Source of the DNA: Candidatus Daviesbacteria bacterium
Lineage (GTDB): Bacteria; Patescibacteria; Microgenomatia; Daviesbacterales; UBA10151
NCBI GenBank assembly: GCA_016176335.1
Contig: JACOXI010000006.1
Coordinates: 16,068 to 80,067 of the forward strand
DNA length: 64,000 nt
Direction of reading: 5' to 3'
The notes below the pieces were generated by a model. That model did no database searches. It was not told where the DNA came from and worked only from the letters and a program-made list of their open reading frames with translations. Every line of letters begins with the position of its first letter. Within the stretch, counting starts at the first letter, position 1. Of the stretch, positions 25,339-33,412 are shown piece after piece. The translations under genes and the position numbers were made by a program.

Positions 25339-28179
25339 ATGAAATTTCGAGCTGTTTCTTCAAAAGTTAATTTTGCAGAGCTTGAGGAGCAAATCCTAAA
25401 GTTTTGGAAAGAAAATAATACTTTCGAAAAATCTGTGGAGTCACGGCCGGAGAATAAAAGATGGACATTCTTAGATGGTCCTCCTTTTGTGACCGGTACA
25501 CCTCACTATGGTTCTCTGCTTTCCAGTATCCCAAAGGATGTTTTCGGAAGATATTGGACTATGAAAGGGTATAGGGTGAGACGCGTTTGGGGATGGGATG
25601 GACACGGACTTCCCATTGAAAATAAAGTTGAGGTAAAACTTCATATCAAGCGGAAAAAGGACATTGAAGAAAAAATAGGAGTGAAGATTTTTATTGAAGA
25701 ATGTTTAGTTTACGTAAATGAGGTTTCTTCCGAATGGGAATGGTATATAGAACATATAGGCAGGTGGGTTGATTTTAAAAATGCCTATAAAACCTGGGAT
25801 TTGCCATACATGGAATCTGTGATGTGGGTTTTCAGAAAGATGTATGATAAAGACCTGATATATAAAGGTGTGAGGGTTTCTTTATATTGTCCGCATTGCG
25901 CTACCCCAATTTCCAATTTTGAAGTTGCCATGGACGCGGATAATTATAAAGATGTTACAGAGTCCACGGCAGTTTATAAATACCAGCTAAAAGATGTGCC
26001 CCAAACTTATGTTCTGGCTTGGTCAACAACTCCCTGGAATAAAATTGTTACGCCTGCGCTGGCTGTGAATCCAAAATTAACTTATGTCAAGGTAAGTCAG
26101 GGTAAAGAAAATTATATTTTGGCAAAACCCACGTTGAAAATACTCAAAGATGAACTAAAGTATAAGATTGTAAAGGAATTTAAAGGTAGTGAGTTGGTAG
26201 GGAAAGAATTTGTTCCCCATTATTCTTTTTACAAAATAGAGCCGGGCAAGAGAGCCTTTATTATTGTTGGTGATGAGTTTGTTACTGCTTTGGAAGGCAC
26301 AGGTGTTGTGACTTTGGCAGTTTATGGTGAGGAAGATTTGAAGGTTTTGCAAAGAGAAAATATCCAAATGGTGATGCACTTGGATGAAGAGGGGGTAGTT
26401 TTGGATAATGTGGCTCAATTTGCAGGGTTACATTATCTGGATGCTAATAAAAGGGTATTGGAGGATTTGCAGGAAAGAGGGTTAATTTATAGATTGGATG
26501 ATTATACTCACTCCGTAGCCCACTGCTGGAGGTGTGCAACTCGTCTCTACTTCGCACCTAAAGATGCATGGTACGTTAATGTCCAAAAAATAAAACCTCA
26601 ACTGTTTAAAAATAATGAGGCTATTAATTGGTTTCCAAAACACTTTAAAACAGGGCGATTTGCCAAAAGCATGGAGGCGGCCCCGGATTGGAACATCTCA
26701 AGAAACAGATACTGGGGATCTCCTGTTCCTGTTTGGGAGTGTGTATGCGGGAAGAGAACAGTGCCGGGTTCTGTTAGGGAACTTGAAGAATTATCCGGTA
26801 AAAAGATTACAAATTTACATAAACCGGATATTGATGAGGTGGAGATCAAGTGCTCAAGTTGTGGCCAAATGGCCAAAAGAGTTGCGGAGGTGTTAGATTC
26901 CTGGATAGAAGCCGGATCAGCCTCTTTTGCAGAGAGACATTTTCCATTTGAAAAAGATTTAAAGCTGGAGGATTTTTTCCCGCCTGATTTTATTGCCGAA
27001 TATACAGGTCAAATTAGGGCCTGGTTTTATGTATTACATGTGATAGGAACAGCGCTATATGATTCGCCTGCTTTTAAAAATGTGTTGGTGGAAGGAGTGA
27101 TGCTCGGTACTGATGGCAGGAAAATGAGTAAAAACTACGAAAATTTCCCTGATCCCAGGGAAGTGATGGGCAAGTTCGGGGGAGATGCTTTAAGGCTTTA
27201 TCTTTTAGGCTCTCCTATTATGAAAGGTGAAGATGTAAATTTTTCTAATGATGGGGTACCGGAGACAACAAGAGGGTTTTTGCTAATTTTGTGGAACTGC
27301 TATAAATATTTTGTAGATTATGCCAATACGTTTGGTTGGAATTGTGACTCTAAGGAAACAGCAGAGGCTAAAGAATCTTTGACGGTTTTGGATAAATGGA
27401 TTTTAGGCAGATTAACGGAGTTGGTTTTAGATCTAAAGACAAGCTATGAAAGTTTTGATACTTCAACAATTGTGAAGTTACTTCGGGAATTTATAGTTAA
27501 TGATTTGTCTACCTGGTATATCAGAAGAAGCAGGGATAGAATAAGTGGTGAGAACCAACAAGATAGAAATATCGCATTAAGCGTGCTCTTGGGAGTGTTG
27601 GTTACCTATTCCAAACTGTTGGCTCCAATCGCCCCATTTATTGCGGAAGAAATCTTTAAAAATTTAACAGGGGAGGAATCCGTGCATCTTCAAGATTTTC
27701 CGGAAGGTGACAACAGTCTGCTGGATAAAAATCTTATTGAAGATATGCAGAGAGTCAGAAAAATAGTTGAGGCGGGTCATGCTAAAAGAAAGGCTGCAAG
27801 TATAAAGCTTAGACAACCGTTAGCCTCATTAACATATTCAACGATCGCAAAATTGGAAAAAGATTTAGAACAATTACTGGCTGAAGAATTAAACGTAAAG
27901 AAAGTTGAATACAAAAAGTCCTCGAGCAAAGAACCGACAGTGGAGCTGGATACAAACATTACCCAAGAGTTAAAAGAAGAAGGGATAGCCAGGGATTTAA
28001 TTAGGGAGATACAGCAGTTAAGGAAGCAGCAGAATCTGACTTTGGCAGATAAAACAAAGATTACCGCTCCCAATTGGCCGAAAGATTTTGAAAAGCAAAT
28101 TCTAGTCGGTACAGCTTCTGTTTCTATTACAAAAGAAGAGAAACTCACTGTTATCAAAGTAGAAAATGGTCAAGCTTAA
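25339..28179 (+). CDS. ileS: Isoleucyl-tRNA synthetase, eukaryote/archaeal-like class (IleS2)
   Basis: This 946-residue class I synthetase starts at ATG 25339. The HIGH motif reads HYGS (PPFVTGTPHYGS) and the KMSKS motif is GRKMSKNYENF. The editing domain includes VLAWSTTPWN. The segment RYWGSPVPVWECVCGKRTVPGS with the EELSGK stretch is characteristic of the type 2 enzymes that are naturally insensitive to mupirocin. A CxC...CxxC zinc knuckle is present. It overlaps rodA by 14 bp. Confidence 0.95.
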   Translation: MKFRAVSSKVNFAELEEQILKFWKENNTFEKSVESRPENKRWTFLDGPPFVTGTPHYGSLLSSIPKDVFGRYWTMKGYRVRRVWGWDGHGLPIENKVEVKLHIKRKKDIEEKIGVKIFIEECLVYVNEVSSEWEWYIEHIGRWVDFKNAYKTWDLPYMESVMWVFRKMYDKDLIYKGVRVSLYCPHCATPISNFEVAMDADNYKDVTESTAVYKYQLKDVPQTYVLAWSTTPWNKIVTPALAVNPKLTYVKVSQGKENYILAKPTLKILKDELKYKIVKEFKGSELVGKEFVPHYSFYKIEPGKRAFIIVGDEFVTALEGTGVVTLAVYGEEDLKVLQRENIQMVMHLDEEGVVLDNVAQFAGLHYLDANKRVLEDLQERGLIYRLDDYTHSVAHCWRCATRLYFAPKDAWYVNVQKIKPQLFKNNEAINWFPKHFKTGRFAKSMEAAPDWNISRNRYWGSPVPVWECVCGKRTVPGSVRELEELSGKKITNLHKPDIDEVEIKCSSCGQMAKRVAEVLDSWIEAGSASFAERHFPFEKDLKLEDFFPPDFIAEYTGQIRAWFYVLHVIGTALYDSPAFKNVLVEGVMLGTDGRKMSKNYENFPDPREVMGKFGGDALRLYLLGSPIMKGEDVNFSNDGVPETTRGFLLILWNCYKYFVDYANTFGWNCDSKETAEAKESLTVLDKWILGRLTELVLDLKTSYESFDTSTIVKLLREFIVNDLSTWYIRRSRDRISGENQQDRNIALSVLLGVLVTYSKLLAPIAPFIAEEIFKNLTGEESVHLQDFPEGDNSLLDKNLIEDMQRVRKIVEAGHAKRKAASIKLRQPLASLTYSTIAKLEKDLEQLLAEELNVKKVEYKKSSSKEPTVELDTNITQELKEEGIARDLIREIQQLRKQQNLTLADKTKITAPNWPKDFEKQILVGTASVSITKEEKLTVIKVENGQA

Positions 28180-29230
28180 GTTGGTTAACTGGCAAATTAC
28201 CCTGGTCAGTATCCTGATTGTCAGTATTGGAATTTTGGTAATTTTTTCATCTTCGAAAGAGCTTGCTTTGCAGCAGACAATCTTTTGTATTTTGGGCTTA
28301 TTGTTGTTTTTTTTAGTTTCACAGTTGGATATTCATTATTTGACGAGCTTGAGTAAACCCGCATATTTTTCAGTGGCCTTCCTTTTAATTGTAGTGTTAA
28401 TTTTGGGAATAGAAACAAGGGGATCGGTCAGATGGATTCCTTTAGGATTTATCAATATCCAGCCATCCGAATTTGCCAAACCGGTTCTCGTCTTATTTTT
28501 GGCGAATTTTTGGTCGACTAATTTGCCTACATGGAGAAATATCTGCAAAAGCTTACTTTGGATACTACCCTTTTTTATTTTGATATTCAGACAACCGGAT
28601 TTAGGTTCAGCATTAACCATTGCAGCCATTTGGCTGGGAATGTTAGTCAGTACAAACATCTCTTTGAGAAAAATTATCGTCATGGTGTTAATTGCCTTTT
28701 TTGTACTGCCTATCAGTTGGACGGCCCTGCGGGATTATCAGAGACAAAGGATTATAAGTTTTATTACTCCTCAATCAGATCCTTTGGGGTACGGTTATAA
28801 CCAGATTCAATCAACTATTGCCGTGGGCTCCGGTCAGCTTTGGGGTCGGGGATTGGGAAGAGGGACGCAATCGAGGCTGCAGTTTCTGCCGGAGTTTAGG
28901 ACTGATTTTATTTTTGCATCCATTGCGGAAGAATTAGGTTTTTTAGGCTCGACTCTGATTCTTTCTCTCTATCTTTTTCTGATAGGCTATTGTTTGATGC
29001 TAACAGGTAAAATAGCTGATCCGGCGAATGTCTTGGCCATAGTAGGAGTAGTATCTATGATCTTATTTCAAACCTCCGTCAATATAGGCATGAACATAGG
29101 ATTACTGCCAATCACAGGTATCACTCTGCCGCTTATTTCGTATGGTGGCAGTTCTTTGATTTCAACTTTCATGCTGTTAGGATTGGTTTCATCGGCTTGG
29201 AAGTTTGGGAAAAGGGTTGACCCCGCTTAG
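28166..29230 (+). CDS. rodA: SEDS-family RodA-type peptidoglycan polymerase
   Basis: This 354-residue SEDS protein has about ten helices. Motifs: GSVRWIPLGFINIQPSEFAKP, RQPDLGSALTIAAIWLGML, SDPLGYGYNQIQSTIAVGSGQ, ELGFLGSTLI and LPITGITLPLISYGGSSL. It is outside the dcw cluster, so an elongation role (RodA) is more likely than division. That assignment is inference from position and from the separate ftsW at 19693. No mreB or PBP2 partner is in the window. Confidence 0.85.
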   Translation: MVKLKLVNWQITLVSILIVSIGILVIFSSSKELALQQTIFCILGLLLFFLVSQLDIHYLTSLSKPAYFSVAFLLIVVLILGIETRGSVRWIPLGFINIQPSEFAKPVLVLFLANFWSTNLPTWRNICKSLLWILPFFILIFRQPDLGSALTIAAIWLGMLVSTNISLRKIIVMVLIAFFVLPISWTALRDYQRQRIISFITPQSDPLGYGYNQIQSTIAVGSGQLWGRGLGRGTQSRLQFLPEFRTDFIFASIAEELGFLGSTLILSLYLFLIGYCLMLTGKIADPANVLAIVGVVSMILFQTSVNIGMNIGLLPITGITLPLISYGGSSLISTFMLLGLVSSAWKFGKRVDPA

Positions 29231-29236
29231 CGGGGT
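29220..29236 (+). terminator. Hairpin over the rodA stop codon
   Basis: ACCCCGC (29220-29226) pairs with GCGGGGT (29230-29236) around TTA, so the rodA stop (TAG, 29228-29230) lies in the loop. No T run follows. The right arm touches the -35 of the rplU promoter. Confidence 0.5.
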
Positions 29237-29264
29237 TGACTCCCAATCTCAAGAGAGGTAAAAT
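29236..29264 (+). promoter_or_regulatory. rplU promoter, leaderless spacing
   Basis: TTGACT (29236-29241), a 17-nt spacer and TAAAAT (29259-29264) are followed by 7 nt and then ATG 29272. The motif quality is high and no SD-containing leader can fit. Confidence 0.75.
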
Positions 29265-29271
29265 CATCTCC

Positions 29272-29577
29272 ATGTTAAGTTACGCAGTTTGTGAAATAGG
29301 TGGAAAACAATATAAAGTTTTGCCAAACATTCCCTTTAATGTTGATTACCGGGGAAAGGAAGGTTTGGACATTGAGGCAAACGTCATGCTGTTGGCAAAA
29401 GATGGAAAATTGCATCTGGGAAAGCCCTATCTTAAGGAAAAACTTACTTTAAAATTTGTAGAAAACAAAAAGGGCGCGAAAATTAGAGTCAGCAAGTATC
29501 ACGCAAAAGCCAATTACAGAAGGACAACGGGAATAAGGCCCAAATTTACCACCTTGATTTTATCTGTGAAAAATTGA
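29272..29577 (+). CDS. rplU: 50S ribosomal protein bL21
   Basis: This is a 101-residue large-subunit protein. The start is ATG 29272 (MLSYAVCEIGGKQYKV); the upstream in-frame TTG at 29236 is the promoter -35. The family signature IGGKQYKV and the C-terminal KIRVSKYHAKANYRRTTGIRPKFTTL (normally KKRRRKNYRRKxGHRQ) are visible. It pairs with rpmA as in most bacteria. Confidence 0.95.
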   Translation: MLSYAVCEIGGKQYKVLPNIPFNVDYRGKEGLDIEANVMLLAKDGKLHLGKPYLKEKLTLKFVENKKGAKIRVSKYHAKANYRRTTGIRPKFTTLILSVKN

Positions 29578-29581
29578 AGTA

Positions 29582-29610
29582 TTGACTAAAATTTTCACAA
29601 CTATTAGAAT
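29582..29610 (+). promoter_or_regulatory. rpmA promoter
   Basis: TTGACT (29582-29587), a 17-nt spacer and TAGAAT (29605-29610). ATG 29625 is 14 nt downstream, giving a predicted leader of only a few nucleotides without an SD (sequence caaaccaaacatac). Confidence 0.7.
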
Positions 29611-29624
29611 CAAACCAAACATAC

Positions 29625-29870
29625 ATGGCACATAAAACAGGCGGCGGAAGTACCAGAAAAAATAAAGACTCTATTTCAAAGCGTTTGGGCGTTAAAAAGT
29701 ATGGTGGGGAAAAAGTTATTCCGGGCAATATTATTGCTCGGCAAAAGGGCAATAAATTTTATGCGGGAGCCGGCACAAAGCAAGGCAAAGACTATACCAT
29801 ATTTGCCACCATTACCGGCAAAGTGGAGTTTAAAAAGAGATTAAATAAGACTTTAATTAATGTTATTTAA
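29625..29870 (+). CDS. rpmA: 50S ribosomal protein bL27
   Basis: This 81-residue protein starts MAHKTGGGSTRKNKDSISKRLGVKKYGGE, the canonical bL27 N-terminus that reaches the peptidyl-transferase centre. No cleavable N-terminal extension of the Firmicutes type is present. parB follows after 3 bp. Confidence 0.97.
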   Translation: MAHKTGGGSTRKNKDSISKRLGVKKYGGEKVIPGNIIARQKGNKFYAGAGTKQGKDYTIFATITGKVEFKKRLNKTLINVI

Positions 29871-29873
29871 ATA

Positions 29874-30725
29874 ATGGAAGAATCTATCTACGAGTTGGAA
29901 ATAGACCTTTTGCAGCCTAATCCTTTGCAGCCAAGAGGTTTAATCACCCCCGAATCTTTAGCGGAGCTGGCGGATTCTATCAAAGTACACGGCATACTGG
30001 AGCCTTTGGTGGTTGCCAAAACACCCGCCGGTTATCAAATAATTGCCGGTGAGCGAAGATGGAGAGCCTCAAAAGTGGTGGGACTCGTCAAAGTACCGGT
30101 CATCATCCGTGAAACTACTCCGCAAGGTATGTTTGAGATGGCAATTGTGGAAAATGTACAAAGAATTGATCTGAATCCCTTGGAGCGCGCACAAGCATAC
30201 AGAAGGCTGATGGACGAGTTTGGCTTGACTAATTCGGAGATTTCCGAAAGAGTGTCCAAAAGTCCTTCTTATATCTCCAATACAATCAGACTGCTGACCT
30301 TGCCCGATGCCTTAAAAGATGCCTTAATGTCCGGTGCCACCACAGAAGGTCATGCAAGGGCCCTGGCTGCTTTGGAAGACCCTCATCTGGTAATTAACGC
30401 CTATAAGGAGGTGTTGAAAAGAAACCTGTCGGTCCGTGGCACGGAAGAGTTAGTCAGAAGATTGAGAGCACAACAGGGGATTGGGCCCAAAAGATCAGCT
30501 GTTGTTGAAACAATGCATATATTATCGGAACAGCTGGACAAGGTACAAAACGATCTGACTTCGACTTTGTCAAATAAAGTAGATAAGGCCCAAGTGAAAT
30601 GTTCACAAACCGGTCAAAGGGCAAAAGTAGAGCTTGTATTGGAAGGGAATCCGGAAAAAACTACACCTCTCTTGGAGGATATCCGTCAGGCTATTGTCGG
30701 ATATTTCAACCTTAAAGAGAATTAG
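29874..30725 (+). CDS. parB: Chromosome-partitioning protein ParB/Spo0J
   Basis: This 283-residue CTPase and parS-binding protein has the N-terminal motif GERRWRASK (CTP/Arg patch, near residues 59-67), then ENVQRIDLNPLERA, a helix-turn-helix (LTNSEISERVSKSPSYISNTIRLL) and a C-terminal dimerisation part. I found no parS-like palindrome nearby and no parA in the window. It ends 3 bp from the convergent lepB stop. Confidence 0.93.
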   Translation: MEESIYELEIDLLQPNPLQPRGLITPESLAELADSIKVHGILEPLVVAKTPAGYQIIAGERRWRASKVVGLVKVPVIIRETTPQGMFEMAIVENVQRIDLNPLERAQAYRRLMDEFGLTNSEISERVSKSPSYISNTIRLLTLPDALKDALMSGATTEGHARALAALEDPHLVINAYKEVLKRNLSVRGTEELVRRLRAQQGIGPKRSAVVETMHILSEQLDKVQNDLTSTLSNKVDKAQVKCSQTGQRAKVELVLEGNPEKTTPLLEDIRQAIVGYFNLKEN

Positions 30726-30728
30726 TTG

Positions 30729-31316
30729 CTACTTATTATTTACAAATCCGATACTTTGAGGCGGCCAGTATCTAAAAAAAGCTTTCCCGATGATTTCTTT
30801 TTTGGTCACACCTCCCCATTCCCTTGAATCCGAAGAATGCTGCCGATTATCACCCATAACAAAGTACTGGTCAGGGCCGGCTCTGACTGTTTGACCTTCG
30901 GATAAAAAGGAGCCATCTTCTGTTTTGGTTCCCGCAGGCAAATAGGTTTCATTCATTGCGACATCATTGACAAAGATGGTGTTGTTTTCCAGTCTGATGG
31001 TGTCTTTGGGCAGGGCAATTATTCTTTTGATGAAGTCTTGTGATTCGTCCCTGGGATTTTTTAAGACAATAACATCTCCCCTTTTAGGAGTGCCAAATCT
31101 GTAACTTACTTTTTCCGTAATGATGTAATCCCCATTGTGAAAGGTGGGGAGCATGGAGTTTCCGGACACTTTGTGGAATTGGGCAACGAACAAATATATC
31201 ATGAAAAAAATCGCAACAAAAACCACAACTGTTTCAATAATTTCTATAAAATAACCGCCTATTTTATCAAAGAAACCTTTCTCTTCTCCGTAGTTTGGAT
31301 AAGTATTCGGATCCAT
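30729..31316 (-). CDS. lepB: Signal peptidase I
   Basis: This 195-residue protein has one N-terminal membrane helix (residues 25-46). The catalytic dyad is visible: Ser54 in SGNSMLPTF and Lys97 in DFIKRIIALPKD. MGDNRQHSSDSREWGGV is the conserved box E. It cleaves signal peptides outside the membrane. Upstream, a -10-like GATAAT (complement of 31324-31329) ends 7 nt before the ATG, with TTGCGT 18 nt further up. Confidence 0.96.
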   Translation of the reverse strand: MDPNTYPNYGEEKGFFDKIGGYFIEIIETVVVFVAIFFMIYLFVAQFHKVSGNSMLPTFHNGDYIITEKVSYRFGTPKRGDVIVLKNPRDESQDFIKRIIALPKDTIRLENNTIFVNDVAMNETYLPAGTKTEDGSFLSEGQTVRAGPDQYFVMGDNRQHSSDSREWGGVTKKEIIGKAFFRYWPPQSIGFVNNK

Positions 31317-31342
31317 GTTTTTGATTATCTCAAAGGAGTAAG

Positions 31343-31371
31343 TTGTGACGCAAGAGGGGGGATGTTAAAAT
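31343..31371 (+). promoter_or_regulatory. tRNA-Val promoter
   Basis: TTGTGA (31343-31348), a 17-nt spacer and TAAAAT (31366-31371); the tRNA begins 12 nt later. It overlaps the divergent lepB upstream region. Confidence 0.6.
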
Positions 31372-31383
31372 TGTGTAAGTTTC

Positions 31384-31455
31384 GGACGGATAGCTCAGTG
31401 GTAGAGCGCTGCATTCACATTGCAGATGCCGTGGGTTCAAATCCCTCTCCGTCCA
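31384..31455 (+). tRNA. tRNA-Val (CAC)
   Basis: The cloverleaf has a 7-bp acceptor stem GGACGGA/TCCGTCC, D arm GCTC/GAGC, anticodon stem CTGCA/TGCAG with loop TTCACAT (anticodon CAC) and T loop TTCAAAT. The T stem GTGGG/CCCTC has one U-U mismatch. The 3' CCA is not encoded. The accessory block begins just beyond its 3' end. Confidence 0.9.
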
Positions 31456-31531
31456 CAGATTAGAATGTCTCAAATTGACTGACAGCTTGCCTGTATTTAC
31501 AAAAATCACAATCTTTGTTTGCACTGGGCAT

Positions 31532-31921
31532 TTATCTAGATTTTAATTCTAAATCTTCTTTTTGAAGATCGAACTTTACCACAAATTTATCAAAAAAACC
31601 TTTCTGTCCGACAATCCCATAAGCAGAACCTCTCATAGACATAAATCCTACTTCAGTTTTATATTCTATTCCCCCTACTTTTATTGAAATATTGTGAAGA
31701 TAATAAAATTCCGGAAAACCTGTCAAACCGGAAACTTCTCGACGTTCTCCTTTAACTACATCTATTCGTAAAATTTCAGCAATATGTGCGTCAAATATAC
31801 AAATATCTGCTCCTGAATCAACTAAAACTTCATAAGGAACTTCTGTATCTTGTCTGATAACTTCAATTGGAATTACAGGACGAAGTACTCCGGGGCCGTA
31901 CTTTTTATATCTAAATTTCAT
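31532..31921 (-). CDS. Retropepsin-like aspartic protease domain protein
   Basis: This 129-residue protein contains YEVLVDSGADICIFD, the D-[ST]-G-[AS] active-site motif of single-domain retroviral-type aspartic proteases, and a later hydrophobic-Gly motif (AYGIVGQKGFFDKF). Such proteins act as homodimers. The start overlaps the stop of the upstream DUF5678-like gene by 4 bp, so the two form a coupled pair. Substrate and role are unknown. Confidence 0.72.
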   Translation of the reverse strand: MKFRYKKYGPGVLRPVIPIEVIRQDTEVPYEVLVDSGADICIFDAHIAEILRIDVVKGERREVSGLTGFPEFYYLHNISIKVGGIEYKTEVGFMSMRGSAYGIVGQKGFFDKFVVKFDLQKEDLELKSR

Positions 31922-32115
31922 TGATTAGAACCAACATATGAGGTTAGTTTAGAGGGTAATCTGGTTAAAATAGGTTTATCATAACCCAATTTACGTGCTT
32001 TATCCCAGACTAATTTAGCAGTTCTACCACTTGCCAAAACAGTCTTCTCATCACGCTTTAAAGCTACCCAAAGGCCTTTATATTTTTTATAAATATGCGT
32101 CCAGTCAATTGCCAT
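31918..32115 (-). CDS. DUF5678-like small protein
   Basis: This 65-residue protein (MAIDWTHIYKKYKGLWVALK ...) has the DUF5678 pattern: an aromatic start, KGLWVALxxDEKTVLASG, then a helix and KPILTRLP. An in-frame TTG two codons upstream is less likely because the -10 TATTAT sits 6 nt before the ATG. It is coupled to the aspartic protease gene. The function is unknown; the family often sits beside small partner genes. Confidence 0.65.
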   Translation of the reverse strand: MAIDWTHIYKKYKGLWVALKRDEKTVLASGRTAKLVWDKARKLGYDKPILTRLPSKLTSYVGSNQ

Positions 32116-32121
32116 AAGCAA

Positions 32122-32127
32122 ATAATA
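32122..32127 (-). promoter_or_regulatory. -10 element of the DUF5678/protease pair (leaderless type)
   Basis: On the minus strand TGaTATTAT ends exactly 6 nt before the ATG at 32115. A TTGCAA lies about 19 nt upstream. Confidence 0.45.
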
Positions 32128-32245
32128 TCACAATTTTGTAAGTTTTTTGCAAGTTATTTCAATTATCTAACTCTCTTTTGAGCCAAAAAGTTCTCAAAAT
32201 AAAAGCTATCTAACGTCAGGTGTTGGTAATCCAAAGTGCAAAGTC

Positions 32246-32265
32246 AGTCCACATCGAAAGTGGCT
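32246..32265. terminator. Hairpin downstream of the DpnI-like gene
   Basis: agtccac and gtggct pair around atcgaaa. It lies in the 193-bp gap between the nuclease operon and the DUF5678 gene, where I see no coding sequence. It may end the operon; no T run is present. Confidence 0.3.
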
Positions 32266-32308
32266 ACCCGGATTTATTCTCCTAATTTTTTAATTGGCCA
32301 ATTATTTT

Positions 32309-32761
32309 TCATTTTCTTTTTAATGGATCAAGTAAAGTATGCAAAATCATATACGGGATTCTATCTAGCTTTACATATTTAAACATTTTGTAGTTTGCTC
32401 TTCTTGCGGTAGAAGAAAGCTGATATTTCTGAATATTGCCCTTAGCGATGAACGGATAAAATCTTATTTCTCTGCGGAAACCGGCTTTTGTCTCCCATCT
32501 AAAGTTTATAAATAAAGGAGGTGATAGATGTCCCGCTTTTAAAACTTTTTCATAAATGTCCCAACCTGCTCCATAAATTGAAGCCTGTGGTTTATTGCTA
32601 ACAGTTTTTACCTGAGCACGGAATAAACAACGTGAACATTGGATATCATACATTGGAAACCCTGCTGGTAGTAAAACTAATTCCTTCCCACAATTTGGAC
32701 AGGGTATTAGTTCGCAAACCTCTTTTTCTCCTAAATCTCCTGTGAGTTTGTTATTCGCCAT
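32309..32761 (-). CDS. DpnI-like PD-(D/E)XK nuclease domain, stand-alone
   Basis: This 150-residue protein matches the catalytic domain of DpnI. It has zinc-type cysteines C21/C24 and C42/C45, Asp39, then Gln50-Val-Lys52 with the same spacing as DpnI Asp53-Glu64-Lys66, and STARRANYKMFKYVKLDRIP matching DpnI PTARRAGWIG...IP. Gln replaces the catalytic Glu. The DpnI C-terminal winged-helix reader domain is missing. It is the last gene of a four-gene operon led by an S24 repressor. Activity and methyl specificity are unknown. Confidence 0.82.
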   Translation of the reverse strand: MANNKLTGDLGEKEVCELIPCPNCGKELVLLPAGFPMYDIQCSRCLFRAQVKTVSNKPQASIYGAGWDIYEKVLKAGHLSPPLFINFRWETKAGFRREIRFYPFIAKGNIQKYQLSSTARRANYKMFKYVKLDRIPYMILHTLLDPLKRK

Positions 32762-32762
32762 A

Positions 32763-33074
32763 CTATGGTTTTAACCCCCTCCCTGTTTTTGCAGAGGTAT
32801 ACTCAATTTTTGTAGGCGTAACCTGTGCTAAAATAGGTGTTGCATCATTTCTTTCTGCACGAGACACCAAATTTTGCCGCTCTCTAGAAGAAAGTCCCGC
32901 CGGTTTTCCTAGTCCAGAATATTTAACCTGTGTCATCCACTCTTTGCCGCTTTTCCAGTTGGCAATCACATCAGCAGACCCACGACTTCCCGGTGATTGC
33001 TGGACGCTAGCTCCGGCTCTGCGTAGAGAATTTGCAACTCTATCTTCCGCTTTCAGTCCCTTCACTAATACCAC
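32763..33074 (-). CDS. Small PD-(D/E)XK nuclease-like protein (resolvase/Mrr-like fold)
   Basis: This 103-residue protein is about the size of archaeal Holliday-junction resolvases. The pattern is E10 in KAEDRVANSLRRAG, then SPGSRGSADVIANW (Asp35), then W-M-T-Q49-V-K51. QxK instead of ExK is known from Mrr-type catalytic domains. The GTG start overlaps the GIY-YIG stop by 10 bp; GTG 33065 is an alternative start. It lies 1 bp before the DpnI-like gene. Confidence 0.65.
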   Translation of the reverse strand: MVLVKGLKAEDRVANSLRRAGASVQQSPGSRGSADVIANWKSGKEWMTQVKYSGLGKPAGLSSRERQNLVSRAERNDATPILAQVTPTKIEYTSAKTGRGLKP

Positions 33075-33412
33075 CCCCTTCCAGTATTAAAAATATTACA
33101 ATTTGGACATTGCCAATCAGAATTATTCCCTCTATCTGGATGGTTTTGATTATCAGAAGGATTATAAACATGATACCAGCGACATTCAAGATCAAAAGCA
33201 CTTTTTGCTGAATTTGAGTTTTCAAACCAAAAGTGAGTATACCTTCCGGTATTATTATTAACATGCTGATTCAACCGTTGAGCTAAATTAACATCTGATC
33301 GACCGACATAATGCCCAGTTGTTCCATCCCTCGATAAGATATAGGCTCCAGCAGAGACCCAGGATACATAACTATTTACGTTTTGCGTATTTAATTGATA
33401 TGGACCACTCAT
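33065..33412 (-). CDS. GIY-YIG nuclease-like protein with C-terminal Cys pair
   Basis: This 115-residue protein has a minimal GIY-YIG domain: GAYIL at residues 22-26, HYVGRSD (Y35-V-G37, catalytic-type Arg38), RLNQH, then FDLECRWYH (Glu76, metal-ligand position) and NPSDNQNHP (Asn84/88). CPNC at 102-105 suggests a small zinc knuckle with other ligands. The start shares one base with the repressor stop (TAATG), so the genes are translationally coupled. Confidence 0.8.
   Translation of the reverse strand: MSGPYQLNTQNVNSYVSWVSAGAYILSRDGTTGHYVGRSDVNLAQRLNQHVNNNTGRYTHFWFENSNSAKSAFDLECRWYHVYNPSDNQNHPDRGNNSDWQCPNCNIFNTGRGWY

Noticed and set aside
29871..30728. Origin or parS region near parB
   Set aside because: I found no parS-like TGTTNCACGTGNAACA palindrome, dnaA gene or DnaA-box cluster around parB.
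31137..31463. A 108-codon plus-strand reading frame over the lepB start and tRNA-Val
   Set aside because: It runs antisense through lepB and then through the tRNA gene; composition and position mark it as a shadow.
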